The notes under the pieces: model-generated
What the model was told of the DNA's origin: nothing
The model's input: the letters and a program-made list of their open reading frames with translations, nothing else
Database searches by the model: none
Shown: in pieces, positions 52,648 to 60,948 of the stretch
Position numbering within the stretch: position 1 is the stretch's first letter
Layout: each line of letters opens with the position of its first letter
Position numbers and translations under genes: made by a program
Source: Lachnospiraceae bacterium
Lineage (GTDB): Bacteria; Bacillota; Clostridia; Lachnospirales; Lachnospiraceae
Assembly: GCA_017479935.1 (NCBI GenBank)
Contig: JAFVBO010000090.1
Location: forward strand, 1-64,000
Length of the DNA stretch: 64,000 nt
Direction: 5' to 3'

Positions 52648-54336
52648 ATGGATAAAATGATTGTAGTCGGCAATGATATCTTTGACCAGTTTATCAAAGA
52701 TAATGGCTATTATGTCGATAAAACGGAATTAATTTATGAACTTGCGGCGGAGACCAGAAATAAGGTAACGCTGTTCACGCGCCCGCGCCGTTTCGGAAAA
52801 ACGCTCACCATGAGCATGTTGGAGAGCTTTTTTGATATTCAGCGGGATAGCAGAGATTTGTTCCAGAATCGAGATATCTTAAATCATCATCCTGAATTCT
52901 GCGAAGAGTGGATGAACCGGTATCCAGTCCTGTTTCTGTCATTGAAGGATATAGAAGGACGAAATTTTAACCTGGCCTATGGAAAGCTGAAAACTGTGAT
53001 TGCGGATATTTGCAAAAAGCAGGTTAATCTGGAAAACAATGACAAAGTAGATCCGGATGACGCGGAAAAGTTTCGCAGACTAAAAGCGGAGAAAGGGGAA
53101 GAGGCAGACCTGCAGAATTCTCTGAAAACCATCATGCGGATGATGACAGCTGTTTACGGAAAGCCGGTCATCCTCCTGATTGATGAATATGACGTACCGC
53201 TTTCCAAGGCGGAGGAGACGAAAAACAGGGAGTATTATGAACAAATGCTGGATCTGATTCGCGGGATCTTAAGCATTTCACTGAAAACAAATGAGTATCT
53301 GAAGTTTGCGGTAGTGACAGGATGTCTGCGGATAACGAAGGAGAGTATTTTTACAGGGGTGAACAATTTTGCCTGTTATTCCGTCACAAGCAGAAAGTTT
53401 AGCCAGTATTTCGGTTTCACGCAGGAAGAAGTGGCTGAAATGCTGGCGGCATTCGGGCTATCTGAAAAAATGGACACAGTTCGGAAGTGGTATGACGGAT
53501 ATATTTTTGGAAACACAGAAGTGTTTTGCCCCTGGGATGTGGCGAGTTATCTGGCCTCTGTGATCTATGATGAGCAAGAGGCGCCGCAGAACTTTTGGGC
53601 AAATACCAGTTCCAATGCCATTCTGGATGATTTTGTCAGCCATGGGAAATTCGATGCTTCCGATAAATTTGAAATACTCCTGAACGGGGGAACGATAACC
53701 GAGGAGATTTATGAGGAACTGACATATGACCATATTTCCGATTCGGAAAAGAATTTGTGGAGTGTTCTTTTGATGACGGGATATCTCTCCAAGGCGGACA
53801 GAGAGGCTCCCACAGGAAGAATAAGGCTTCGCATTCCCAATATGGAGATCGCAGGGCTGTTTAAAAATGCCGTGGTCCGCAGATTTGAGAAAACACTTGA
53901 TGCCGGCCATGTAGACGCGTTTGTTGCCGCCATGTGGAAGAAAGACGAAGAAACGGCTTCGGAAATGCTCACGAAGATCCTCTGGAATTCGATCAGCTAT
54001 TTTGATTACGGCGAAGAGTATTATCATGGCATGCTGAACGGGATCTTTACGTCCCGTGGCTTCTCCTTAGATTCAAACGATGAGGCCGGGCTTGGGCGGC
54101 TGGATCTACGGGTGAGAGACAAAGGGAGAAGAGGCGTCTTGCTTATGGAATTTAAGAAGTCCGAAAAACCCCAGGACATGGATGCGGACTGCAGGGAAGC
54201 CATCACCCAGATTTTTGAGAAAGGATACGACAAAAGTATTCCGGAGGGGTATGAGTATCAGCTCATTTATGGTATTGCTTTTTATGCAAAAATGGCCAGA
54301 ATAAAGTTGGCGACCGTAAGTGTTCAGCATAAATAG
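52648..54336 (+). CDS. AAA-ATPase-like/PD-(D/E)XK nuclease-like protein, copy A
   Basis: 562 aa, of the family with an N-terminal AAA-like ATPase and a C-terminal PD-(D/E)XK-type domain that is abundant in Lachnospiraceae and Bacteroidetes. Walker A FTRPRRFGKTLTMSML, Walker B VILLIDEYDVPLSKA; nuclease-like core GLGRLDLRVRDKGRRGVLLMEFKKSE near residues 480-505. The role of the family is unknown; a mobile or defence link is sometimes suggested. The gene is more AT-rich than the genes before it and has its own promoter and a preceding terminator. Confidence 0.88.
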   Translation: MDKMIVVGNDIFDQFIKDNGYYVDKTELIYELAAETRNKVTLFTRPRRFGKTLTMSMLESFFDIQRDSRDLFQNRDILNHHPEFCEEWMNRYPVLFLSLKDIEGRNFNLAYGKLKTVIADICKKQVNLENNDKVDPDDAEKFRRLKAEKGEEADLQNSLKTIMRMMTAVYGKPVILLIDEYDVPLSKAEETKNREYYEQMLDLIRGILSISLKTNEYLKFAVVTGCLRITKESIFTGVNNFACYSVTSRKFSQYFGFTQEEVAEMLAAFGLSEKMDTVRKWYDGYIFGNTEVFCPWDVASYLASVIYDEQEAPQNFWANTSSNAILDDFVSHGKFDASDKFEILLNGGTITEEIYEELTYDHISDSEKNLWSVLLMTGYLSKADREAPTGRIRLRIPNMEIAGLFKNAVVRRFEKTLDAGHVDAFVAAMWKKDEETASEMLTKILWNSISYFDYGEEYYHGMLNGIFTSRGFSLDSNDEAGLGRLDLRVRDKGRRGVLLMEFKKSEKPQDMDADCREAITQIFEKGYDKSIPEGYEYQLIYGIAFYAKMARIKLATVSVQHK

Positions 54337-54402
54337 ACAGAAAAATGGCTGTTTGCGAAACAGAGATTGCGCGGCAGCAAAGCCGTAAAGAAAGGAAGTT
54401 AT

Positions 54403-55608
54403 ATGGAACCAATCATTCACAGCCTTTTGGAAACCGACCTGTATAAGTTCAGCATGGGACAGGCCATTTATCACGAATTTCCCACGTACACGACCACCTG
54501 GTCGTTCAAGTGCCGGAATGAAGACGTCTTCTTTACCCCGGAAATGGTGGAGGAAATTCGGACGCAGATTAAGGCATACTGCACGCTCAGCTTTACCGAG
54601 GATGAGCTGGATTACCTGCGGAGTATCGTGTGGTTTAAGGACAGCTACATTGATTTTTTGCGGCTCTGGCATCCGCGCTATGAGGAATTTGAGATTGGGA
54701 CGGACGACCCCTGCGGCTTAACCATTGAGACCCGCGGCAGCTGGTTAAATACCTCCATGTATGAAATTCCCACCCTGGCCATCGTCAACGAAGTCTATTT
54801 CCGGATGAAATACGACTATCAGGAGCTGCTGGCAAGCTTTAAAAACCGGCTTGACGCGAAAGCGAAGGCCCTTACGGACGGAACCTACCGGTTAAGCTCC
54901 TTCTCCGAGTTTGGCCTCAGAAGGCGCCTGTCTGGAGAGGCGCAGGACATGGCGGTCAGGCGATTTAAGGAAATTCCGATGGAGGGATCCCGCTTTGTGG
55001 GGACGTCCAACGTTTACCTGGCAAAGAAATACCAGCTGACACCGGTCGGCACCATGGCCCATGAATGGATTATGTGCGTGGGGCAGGGAAACCATCGCCA
55101 CAACCCGTCCTATTCCAACTGGTATGCCCTGGAGGCCTGGATTCGGGAGTACGGCGTGTTAAACGGTATCGCCCTCACGGATACGATTACCACCGATTGT
55201 TTCCTGAAGGATTTCCGGCTGACCTACGCTACCCTCTTTTCCGGCGTACGCCACGACAGCGGTGACCCGATCCTGTGGGGCGAGAAGATGATCCGGCACT
55301 ATGAAGAGCTGGGGCTTGACCCGAAGACCAAAACGCTTCTCTTTAGCGACAGCCTGGACTTTGAACGGGCGGATCGGATCCGGGCCCACTTCGAAGGCCG
55401 CGCGAAGGTAGCGTTTGGCATTGGAACGTATATCGCGAATGATACCGACGTTCCGGCATTAAACATTGTGATGAAGACAACCGTCTGCAACCATCAGGAT
55501 GTGGCTAAACTGTCAGACGTGCCGGGCAAAGGAATGTGCAAAAACCCCAACTATATTGACTACCTGCAAAGAAGTATCGACTGGAGGATGAACCATGAGC
55601 GAAAGTGA
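54403..55608 (+). CDS. pncB: Nicotinate phosphoribosyltransferase
   Basis: Converts nicotinate, PRPP and ATP to nicotinate mononucleotide in NAD salvage. 401 aa. Recognised segments: LLETDLYKFSMGQAIYHEFP at the N-terminus, EFGLRRRLSGEAQDM, FVGTSNVYLAKKY, ALTDTITTDCFLKDF, and GVRHDSGDPILWGEK with the catalytic His and the phosphoribosyl site SDSLDFERA. The ATG at 54403 has AAAGGAAG upstream; the frame runs back to 54367. It overlaps nadE by 14 nt. Confidence 0.95.
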   Translation: MEPIIHSLLETDLYKFSMGQAIYHEFPTYTTTWSFKCRNEDVFFTPEMVEEIRTQIKAYCTLSFTEDELDYLRSIVWFKDSYIDFLRLWHPRYEEFEIGTDDPCGLTIETRGSWLNTSMYEIPTLAIVNEVYFRMKYDYQELLASFKNRLDAKAKALTDGTYRLSSFSEFGLRRRLSGEAQDMAVRRFKEIPMEGSRFVGTSNVYLAKKYQLTPVGTMAHEWIMCVGQGNHRHNPSYSNWYALEAWIREYGVLNGIALTDTITTDCFLKDFRLTYATLFSGVRHDSGDPILWGEKMIRHYEELGLDPKTKTLLFSDSLDFERADRIRAHFEGRAKVAFGIGTYIANDTDVPALNIVMKTTVCNHQDVAKLSDVPGKGMCKNPNYIDYLQRSIDWRMNHERK

Positions 55609-56320
55609 AAAGATAGCCCGCTGGATCAGGGACTGGTTTGAAGAAAACGGCCGGGGTGCGAAGGCCGTGATCGGAATTTCCGGAGGAAAGGATTCCACCG
55701 TCACGGCGGCTCTTCTTGTCAAGGCACTGGGAAAGGACCGGGTGCATGGCGTGATCATGCCAAACGGAGAGATGCCGGATATCGAAGATGCGCTGGAGGT
55801 GGTGCATTTTCTGGATATCCCGTATTCGGTTATTAACATTCGGGATGCCTACGAGGGTTTGTTAAAAGCGGTAGGGCAGGAAAATCATGTGACACAGGAT
55901 ATGAAGATTAACATTCCGCCGCGCCTTCGCATGACGACACTGTACGCAGTAGCCCAGAGCTTTGAGGAAGGGGGGCGCGTGGCCAACACCTGCAACGCCT
56001 CCGAGGATTACGTGGGGTATTCCACCAAGTACGGCGATGCCGCGGGAGATTTTTCACCGCTTTCCTCCTTTACAGTCACCGAGGTGTTAGCCATCGGAGA
56101 TGAGATGGGGCTCCCGTCTCATCTGGTTCACAAAGTACCTTCCGACGGCTTGTCCGGCATGTCGGATGAAGATAAACTGGGCTTTACCTATGAGGTTTTG
56201 GACCGATATATCCGCACCGGTGTCTGCGAGGATCCGGAAACGAAGGAAAAAATTGACCGAAAACACAAGGCTAACCTGCATAAGCTGCTTCCGATGCCGG
56301 TATACCGTCCTGAGAAATGA
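55595..56320 (+). CDS. nadE: NAD+ synthase, ammonia-dependent
   Basis: Amidates deamido-NAD to NAD, the last step of the pathway. 241 aa, the short ammonia-dependent type without a glutaminase domain. ATP pyrophosphatase P-loop IGISGGKDSTVTAALL (about 27-42), VANTCNASEDYVGY, and GLSGMSDEDKLGFTYE. Its start lies inside pncB (14-nt overlap), so the two are translated together. The C-terminus ends KLLPMPVYRPEK, as in homologues. Confidence 0.95.
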   Translation: MSESEKIARWIRDWFEENGRGAKAVIGISGGKDSTVTAALLVKALGKDRVHGVIMPNGEMPDIEDALEVVHFLDIPYSVINIRDAYEGLLKAVGQENHVTQDMKINIPPRLRMTTLYAVAQSFEEGGRVANTCNASEDYVGYSTKYGDAAGDFSPLSSFTVTEVLAIGDEMGLPSHLVHKVPSDGLSGMSDEDKLGFTYEVLDRYIRTGVCEDPETKEKIDRKHKANLHKLLPMPVYRPEK

Positions 56321-56412
56321 CATATAAGAGAGCGTTCGAGTAGCAGTATCATGTAACTCAAGCAGCGCGTGAAAGGATATGAATCATACTGAATGAGGAG
56401 GTGGTTCTGTCT

Positions 56413-58011
56413 GTGAAAGAATTCAATACAACAGGTCTGTGCAATCCCAGGAAACACTATATGGTTGATATACACCAGAGGCTGCAGAATATAAAGGTCA
56501 TGATTGACGCGGGAAAATATTTTTGCATGAACCGTGCACGACAGTATGGAAAGACAACCACCCTTTCAGCGCTCGCCAGGTATCTACGAAATGAATATAT
56601 TGTCGTTGATCTGGATTTTCAGGATATTGGGGATGGAAGCTTTTCCAATGAAGGGGAGTTTTGCAAAACCTTTTCCCGCATTGTGCGGAAAACAGCGGAT
56701 GAAAGTGGTTTAAGCATTCCTGCTTCCGCCAGAAATAGTTTTTTGGATTTGTCAGAAAGAAGTCCCGCGGATGGAAGAATGGATGAACTGCTTTCGGCTT
56801 TTTCGGAATGGTGCAGATGCTCAGAAAAACCAATGGTTCTTATGATTGATGAAGTGGATACGGCAACAAACAATCAGGTGTTTCTCGATTTTCTTGCACA
56901 GCTTAGATCCCTTTACTTAAAAAGAGAGAAGGGAAAGAATGTCAACACGTTTCAATCAGTCATCCTTGCGGGAGTAACAGATGTCAAGCATCTGAAGGCG
57001 AAAATTCGGTCCGAAGATGATATCAGGTTTAACAGCCCCTGGAATATTGCCGCTGATTTTAACATAGATATGAGCCTTTCAGAAGCTGGAATTAAAGGTA
57101 TGCTTGATGAATATGAAGCGGATCACCATACAGGAATGGATACATCTGTGATAGCCAAGGAAATATATGACTATACAAGCGGTTATCCGTTTCTGGTCAG
57201 CCGGATTTGCCAGAAAATCGATACGCAGCTGGAGGGGAACAGATTCCCCTCTCTTCATGAGGCTTGGACAGCAGCAGGAGTCAGCGAGGCCGTACGCCTG
57301 ATTCTTACGGAGAAAAATACGCTGTTTGATTCTTTGATGGGAAAGGTGAGTGACCACGCCGATCTGCGGGAAATTTTGCAGAGAATCCTTTTTGGAGGTG
57401 AGAGGATTCCTTATAATCCGGATAATATTCCAGCAATGGATGGAGAAATGTACGGGTTTATAACGAACCGTGACGGAGCATTGAGTATTACCAACCGCAT
57501 CTTTGAGACGCGTTTGTATAATTATTTTCTGAGCCTATCAGAGATGAAGGAGACACCGATTTCCAAAGAAGGAGCAGGCAAGAGGCAAGAGTTCATCCTG
57601 GACGGAAGACTGAATATGGAACGATTGCTTTCACATTATGTCACTGTTTTTGATGATTTGTATGGTAGTAAAGCGGAGGCTTTTGATGAGGAGGAGGGAC
57701 GAAGACGTTTTTTGCTCTTTATCCGCCCTGTAATCAATGGGACGGGGAATTATTATGTCGAAGCACATACCCGCGATGATAAGAGGATGGATCTTGTCAT
57801 TGATTATTTGGGCGAACGTTTCGTGGTGGAATTAAAGATTTGGAGAGGGAAAGTCTATCACGAAAAAGGAGAGGTACAGCTTTCAGAATATTTGGAAGCC
57901 TGTCATCTTGACACCGGATATATGCTTACATATAATTTTACGAAGAACAAAAAACGGGGAGTGAGACAGTACACTGTTAATAAAAAGAGGCTGATTGAAG
58001 CGACCGTATGA
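56413..58011 (+). CDS. AAA-ATPase-like/PD-(D/E)XK nuclease-like protein, copy B
   Basis: 532 aa from the GTG at 56413. GAGGAGG ends 11 nt before it; a GTG at 56401 sits inside that ribosome site. Walker A RARQYGKTTTLSAL, Walker B MVLMIDEVDTATN; C-terminal nuclease-like core RMDLVIDYLGERFVVELKIWRG. Same architecture as copy A but diverged. AT-rich. With copy A it flanks the pncB-nadE pair. It ends with a strong terminator. Confidence 0.85.
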   Translation: MKEFNTTGLCNPRKHYMVDIHQRLQNIKVMIDAGKYFCMNRARQYGKTTTLSALARYLRNEYIVVDLDFQDIGDGSFSNEGEFCKTFSRIVRKTADESGLSIPASARNSFLDLSERSPADGRMDELLSAFSEWCRCSEKPMVLMIDEVDTATNNQVFLDFLAQLRSLYLKREKGKNVNTFQSVILAGVTDVKHLKAKIRSEDDIRFNSPWNIAADFNIDMSLSEAGIKGMLDEYEADHHTGMDTSVIAKEIYDYTSGYPFLVSRICQKIDTQLEGNRFPSLHEAWTAAGVSEAVRLILTEKNTLFDSLMGKVSDHADLREILQRILFGGERIPYNPDNIPAMDGEMYGFITNRDGALSITNRIFETRLYNYFLSLSEMKETPISKEGAGKRQEFILDGRLNMERLLSHYVTVFDDLYGSKAEAFDEEEGRRRFLLFIRPVINGTGNYYVEAHTRDDKRMDLVIDYLGERFVVELKIWRGKVYHEKGEVQLSEYLEACHLDTGYMLTYNFTKNKKRGVRQYTVNKKRLIEATV

Positions 58012-58035
58012 TGAAGCTAAAATGTTAGCAAGCGC

Positions 58036-58073
58036 CCCCGCTGGAGAGCAAAACGCTCCAGCGGGGCATTTTG
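58036..58073 (+). terminator. Terminator of copy B ATPase gene
   Basis: CCCCGCTGGAG (58036-58046) pairs with CTCCAGCGGGG (58056-58066), followed by CATTTTGT. The left arm and loop recur without the right arm at 15982-16011. Confidence 0.88.
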
Positions 58074-58322
58074 TATGACGGGATTTTGCTGTCGAAATTA
58101 GGAGTTAGCTCATCGGTCGCTCAAGAGGCCTGCGTAAGAAATCGCTGTCTCATCTCCGCGGCAGAAAAAAAGCAACGCCATGGTTAATTTACACGCATAT
58201 TCTAATGAATTAACATAGGCGGGCTGTTGCTCATTAAAGATGTGCGACAGCCCCGCTTGTATCCTCTTTATGTGCAGGCACGCAAGAAGCCCTATGCACC
58301 GAGACCGCGCGATATCAAAAAT
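58074..58322. other. Gene-free leader region before the secreted-protein operon
   Basis: Contains a GCGGGCTGTTGC/GCGACAGCCCCGC hairpin (58219-58256) that may terminate a short transcript. A 12-codon frame (58180-58218) ends exactly at that hairpin but has no ribosome site. Nothing else is supported. Confidence 0.45.
58219..58256 (+). terminator. Possible terminator hairpin
   Basis: About 12 bp with one bulge and one G-T pair, followed by TTGTATCC. Sequence is related to the terminator at 31831-31870. Confidence 0.5.
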
Positions 58323-58352
58323 ATGTGGTCAAAAACAAGGAAAATGTGGACA
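58323..58352 (+). promoter_or_regulatory. Direct repeat with LytTR-site spacing
   Basis: ATGTGGTCA (58323-58331) and ATGTGGACA (58344-58352) are separated by 12 bp, a 21-bp period, and end 5 bp before the -35 box. This is the layout of activator sites used by LytTR regulators such as AgrA and VirR. A LytTR-type regulator gene begins at 63801 in the same cluster. The core sequence is not the AgrA consensus. Confidence 0.5.
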
Positions 58353-58357
58353 GTCCG

Positions 58358-58386
58358 TTGACAGCCTTTTCGAGGAATGATACAAT
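58358..58386 (+). promoter_or_regulatory. Promoter of the secreted-protein/lipoprotein operon
   Basis: Perfect TTGACA (58358-58363), a 17-nt spacer and TACAAT (58381-58386). The leader is about 57 nt. No other clear promoter is seen until 63.7 kb. Confidence 0.85.
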
Positions 58387-58449
58387 AAAATCAAACGAAC
58401 ACGTTAGGAATGTTCAAACAATTAAAAAGTAAAAAAGGAGAAGATGATC

Positions 58450-58824
58450 ATGAACAAACGTAAGATGGTAGTAGCCGCAATTGCTATGACGTTAGCGACA
58501 GGAAGCGTTGCCTACGGAGATGGAAGATTCTTACAATTTACCAAGAACGGGAATTCCGGAATGGCTGTCCTGGATTGTAATCAGAATGGTTGTGCGGCAG
58601 CAATTGCCTGTGCTGATACAGAAGTTGGAGTGATGCTGAAAGGATATTATACTGACGATAGCGAAGAACATTACTATGTTCAAACAACAAGCATGTTAGA
58701 TTTTGAGAGTGCAGCAGTGGTTTTTCACAATAATGACACACATATATATTATAAAGGAGAAGCGAGCTTCTCGGCAGATGGCTATCAATTGGGAACATTA
58801 TATAAATATGCTGACGAGGAGTGA
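58450..58824 (+). CDS. Small secreted Cys-motif protein, copy 1
   Basis: 124 aa with a Sec signal peptide (MNKRKMVVAAIAMTLATGSVA, likely cleaved near residue 21-23). The mature part has about 100 residues with LDCNQNGCAAAIACADTEVGVMLKGYY (residues 42-68, read in parts): three Cys spaced C-x5-C-x5-C. It ends with aromatic, acidic sequence and has no membrane helix. Start at 58450 is preferred because AAGGAG is 9 nt upstream; the ATG at 58444 would be only 3 nt away. Homologous to the gene at 60454. No family recognised. First gene after a strong promoter, so likely the most abundant product. Confidence 0.8.
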   Translation: MNKRKMVVAAIAMTLATGSVAYGDGRFLQFTKNGNSGMAVLDCNQNGCAAAIACADTEVGVMLKGYYTDDSEEHYYVQTTSMLDFESAAVVFHNNDTHIYYKGEASFSADGYQLGTLYKYADEE

Positions 58825-58862
58825 CGGCTACCAGAAAAAATGTAAGCCGTGTGGTACATAAA

Positions 58863-60425
58863 ATGAAAACAAATACAATGAATAGACGGGATTTCATGAA
58901 AGGGGTTGCAGGCTGTTTTCTGGGAGCTACATTGTCTGGCTGTGCGGTAAATAATATAGGAGAAACAGAAGGGCAGGATTATGTGCCGGAAAGCGAACAG
59001 AAGGAAGTTGAAAGTGACGGAGAATTGGGAGATCCGGTAACTATAACGTGGTATTATTATTATGGAAGAATGCTGCGAGAAGAGGAACAAACGAACAAAA
59101 GCCTGGAGAAAGAACTTAGTAAAAAACTGCGTGAAAAAGGTCTTCCCGTTGAACTGGCTTTTAAACTTTACGATGAATTTGAATTTTTTGAGAATAAAGA
59201 TCCCTCTTTTTTTAACGGAGCAGATATTCTCAGCTTACCCGGAAATTTTCCGGGATATGACACATATGCGGAATTGGCACGAAAAGGAATGCTTGCCTGC
59301 TGGGATGAGTTCTTGCAGACTTCGGAAGGCGTTGACTTGAGGACATGTTTTCCGGAAAAATACTGGAAAGGCACAGAAGTGGATGGAAAAATATATACAT
59401 TACTGACTCCAGTATCTGCGCTTAAAACGTATTATTCAATTAATAAGAGAATGGCTGATAAATATGAAATAAAAGAAGAAGATATTAATGATGAAAGCAT
59501 ATTCGATCTAGCTTCATACGTTTATCAGAAGGAAACAGAAGCGGGAAATTCGAAGCTTATGGGTCTTGAAGCATATCAGTTTAAAGGCCTTGGGCCTCTT
59601 ATGTATTATCCACTGACAAGCTCGGAGGAAATTGGTGTCTACCAAGAGAATGGAAAATGGAAAGCATCGTTTTTGGTAGATATTCCGGAATATCAAACGT
59701 TTATTCGCAAAATCAACCGTTTATATCTGGAAGGTGTGTACCAGGCAACGAACGAGCAAAGAGCAGCAGGAAATTTTTTTGCCATGTATTGTACAAGCTA
59801 CAGTAAAAACGGTGCCGCTAAGAAAAGCTTGTCGATGATTTCGAGTGGATTACGTAATGAATGGGACGAGTCGGATTTTCTGATTAGAGAAGCTTCTATT
59901 ACACAGAATCGGCGATACAGAGGTGTTGGAGCAAGGACGGCTGTGTGGGAAGCTTCTTCACACAAATCTCTGTCTATGAAGGTTTTGGCTGCCATTTATG
60001 GGGACGCGGAACTTTCAGAAATGATTAGTTATGGGATCATGGGCAAAGACTGCAAAGAAGCGGATGATGGAAAGAGGATAGAATGCCTGAAAGGAGACTA
60101 TTCGAGATACTTCGGTAATCTCTTCCTGATGCGGTCTTCAACCAAGGAAGACGAAAACAGAGCGGAGGATGTGTGGAATCTGATTGAACAGGATGCATCA
60201 CCTATATGTGGCTTCCATTTAGATACGAATGGGTCGGAAGAGATATGGGAAAAAATTCTTTCAATTCAGACCGCGTATATGGACACATATTATGCCGGAT
60301 TATGTGATTCGATAGAAGAAGAGGAAAAGAAAATTCGAGAGCAGCTAAAGGCCGTTGGCGGGTATGCTGTTTTAGAAGAAATTGAAAATCAACTGTATCA
60401 GTTTTCACGAGAAACCGGGATGTAA
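58863..60425 (+). CDS. Solute-binding-like lipoprotein with a twin-arginine-type signal, copy 1
   Basis: About 520 aa. The N-terminus MNRRDFMKGVAGCFLGATLSGC has a Tat-like RRxFxK motif followed by a lipobox (LSGC). The mature protein resembles ABC-type extracellular solute-binding proteins (TITWYYYYGRMLREEEQ at the start of the first lobe, YAELARKGMLACWDEFL, KGTEVDGKIYTLLTP). Start could be 58863 or 58878; neither has a good ribosome site, so coupling to the upstream gene is possible, since that stop is at 58822-58824. No permease or ATPase gene is near. Close relative of the protein at 60949. Confidence 0.78.
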   Translation: MKTNTMNRRDFMKGVAGCFLGATLSGCAVNNIGETEGQDYVPESEQKEVESDGELGDPVTITWYYYYGRMLREEEQTNKSLEKELSKKLREKGLPVELAFKLYDEFEFFENKDPSFFNGADILSLPGNFPGYDTYAELARKGMLACWDEFLQTSEGVDLRTCFPEKYWKGTEVDGKIYTLLTPVSALKTYYSINKRMADKYEIKEEDINDESIFDLASYVYQKETEAGNSKLMGLEAYQFKGLGPLMYYPLTSSEEIGVYQENGKWKASFLVDIPEYQTFIRKINRLYLEGVYQATNEQRAAGNFFAMYCTSYSKNGAAKKSLSMISSGLRNEWDESDFLIREASITQNRRYRGVGARTAVWEASSHKSLSMKVLAAIYGDAELSEMISYGIMGKDCKEADDGKRIECLKGDYSRYFGNLFLMRSSTKEDENRAEDVWNLIEQDASPICGFHLDTNGSEEIWEKILSIQTAYMDTYYAGLCDSIEEEEKKIREQLKAVGGYAVLEEIENQLYQFSRETGM

Positions 60426-60453
60426 TGGGGTATATATAGAAGGAGGAGAAACA

Positions 60454-60828
60454 ATGAAAAAAAGAATAAGAATTGCTATGGCAATAGCGTTTGCGTTAGC
60501 TTTTGGAAACATTTCAGCAGAGGCAGGATTGGTGGAAGAAGTAGGCTATGGTGGCGGAAACACAGGCTATGTTATACTGGATTGCAATGTGAATGGCTGC
60601 GCAGCGGCAACAAGTTGTAGCAATACGAATGTGGGAGTTACTTTAGAAGGATATTATGATGATGAGAACGGAGTAGAGCGTATGAGCATGATGAGTTCAT
60701 ACGATTATCAAAGTGTGGTGGTTGCTTTACATAATGATCAAGGGCACACATATACATGGGCGCGTTCATACCATTTTGTTGGCGATTATCTTTACCGCTT
60801 TTGGTCGTATAGTCTTCCGCAGGAATAA
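60454..60828 (+). CDS. Small secreted Cys-motif protein, copy 2
   Basis: 124 aa with a Sec signal peptide (MKKRIRIAMAIAFALAFGNISAEA). Its core LDCNVNGCAAATSCSNTNVG has the same three Cys and spacing as copy 1, followed by V-x-L-x-GYY-x-D, S-VVVALHND and an aromatic C-terminus. AAGGAGGAG precedes the ATG at 60454; the frame runs back to 60382 inside the lipoprotein gene. Its only parsed similarity is to copy 1, and overall identity is moderate, so this looks like an older duplication than the lipoprotein pair or a faster-changing protein. Confidence 0.8.
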   Translation: MKKRIRIAMAIAFALAFGNISAEAGLVEEVGYGGGNTGYVILDCNVNGCAAATSCSNTNVGVTLEGYYDDENGVERMSMMSSYDYQSVVVALHNDQGHTYTWARSYHFVGDYLYRFWSYSLPQE

Positions 60829-60850
60829 AAAGCGATATTGGTAACTGTTC

Positions 60851-60922
60851 GTAACTGCTTAGGTACTGAGCAGTTACAACTATTCAGTGCGATGAGTCTT
60901 CGACTTGTGCTGGGCAGGTATC
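60851..60922 (+). repeat. Palindromic intergenic repeat, copy 2
   Basis: GTAACTGCTTA and TGAGCAGTTAC (60851-60877) form an inverted repeat with one G-T pair. The element ends with GTGCTGGGCAGGTATC (60907-60922), matching the tail of the copy at 48670-48808. It sits inside the operon between the second secreted protein and second lipoprotein. Confidence 0.7.
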
Positions 60923-60948
60923 TATATTGATAGGAACGGGTAAAAGCA

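Noticed and set aside
58180..58218. 12-codon ORF ending at a terminator hairpin
   Set aside because: Its stop abuts the hairpin like the ORF at 31805, but there is no ribosome site or promoter.
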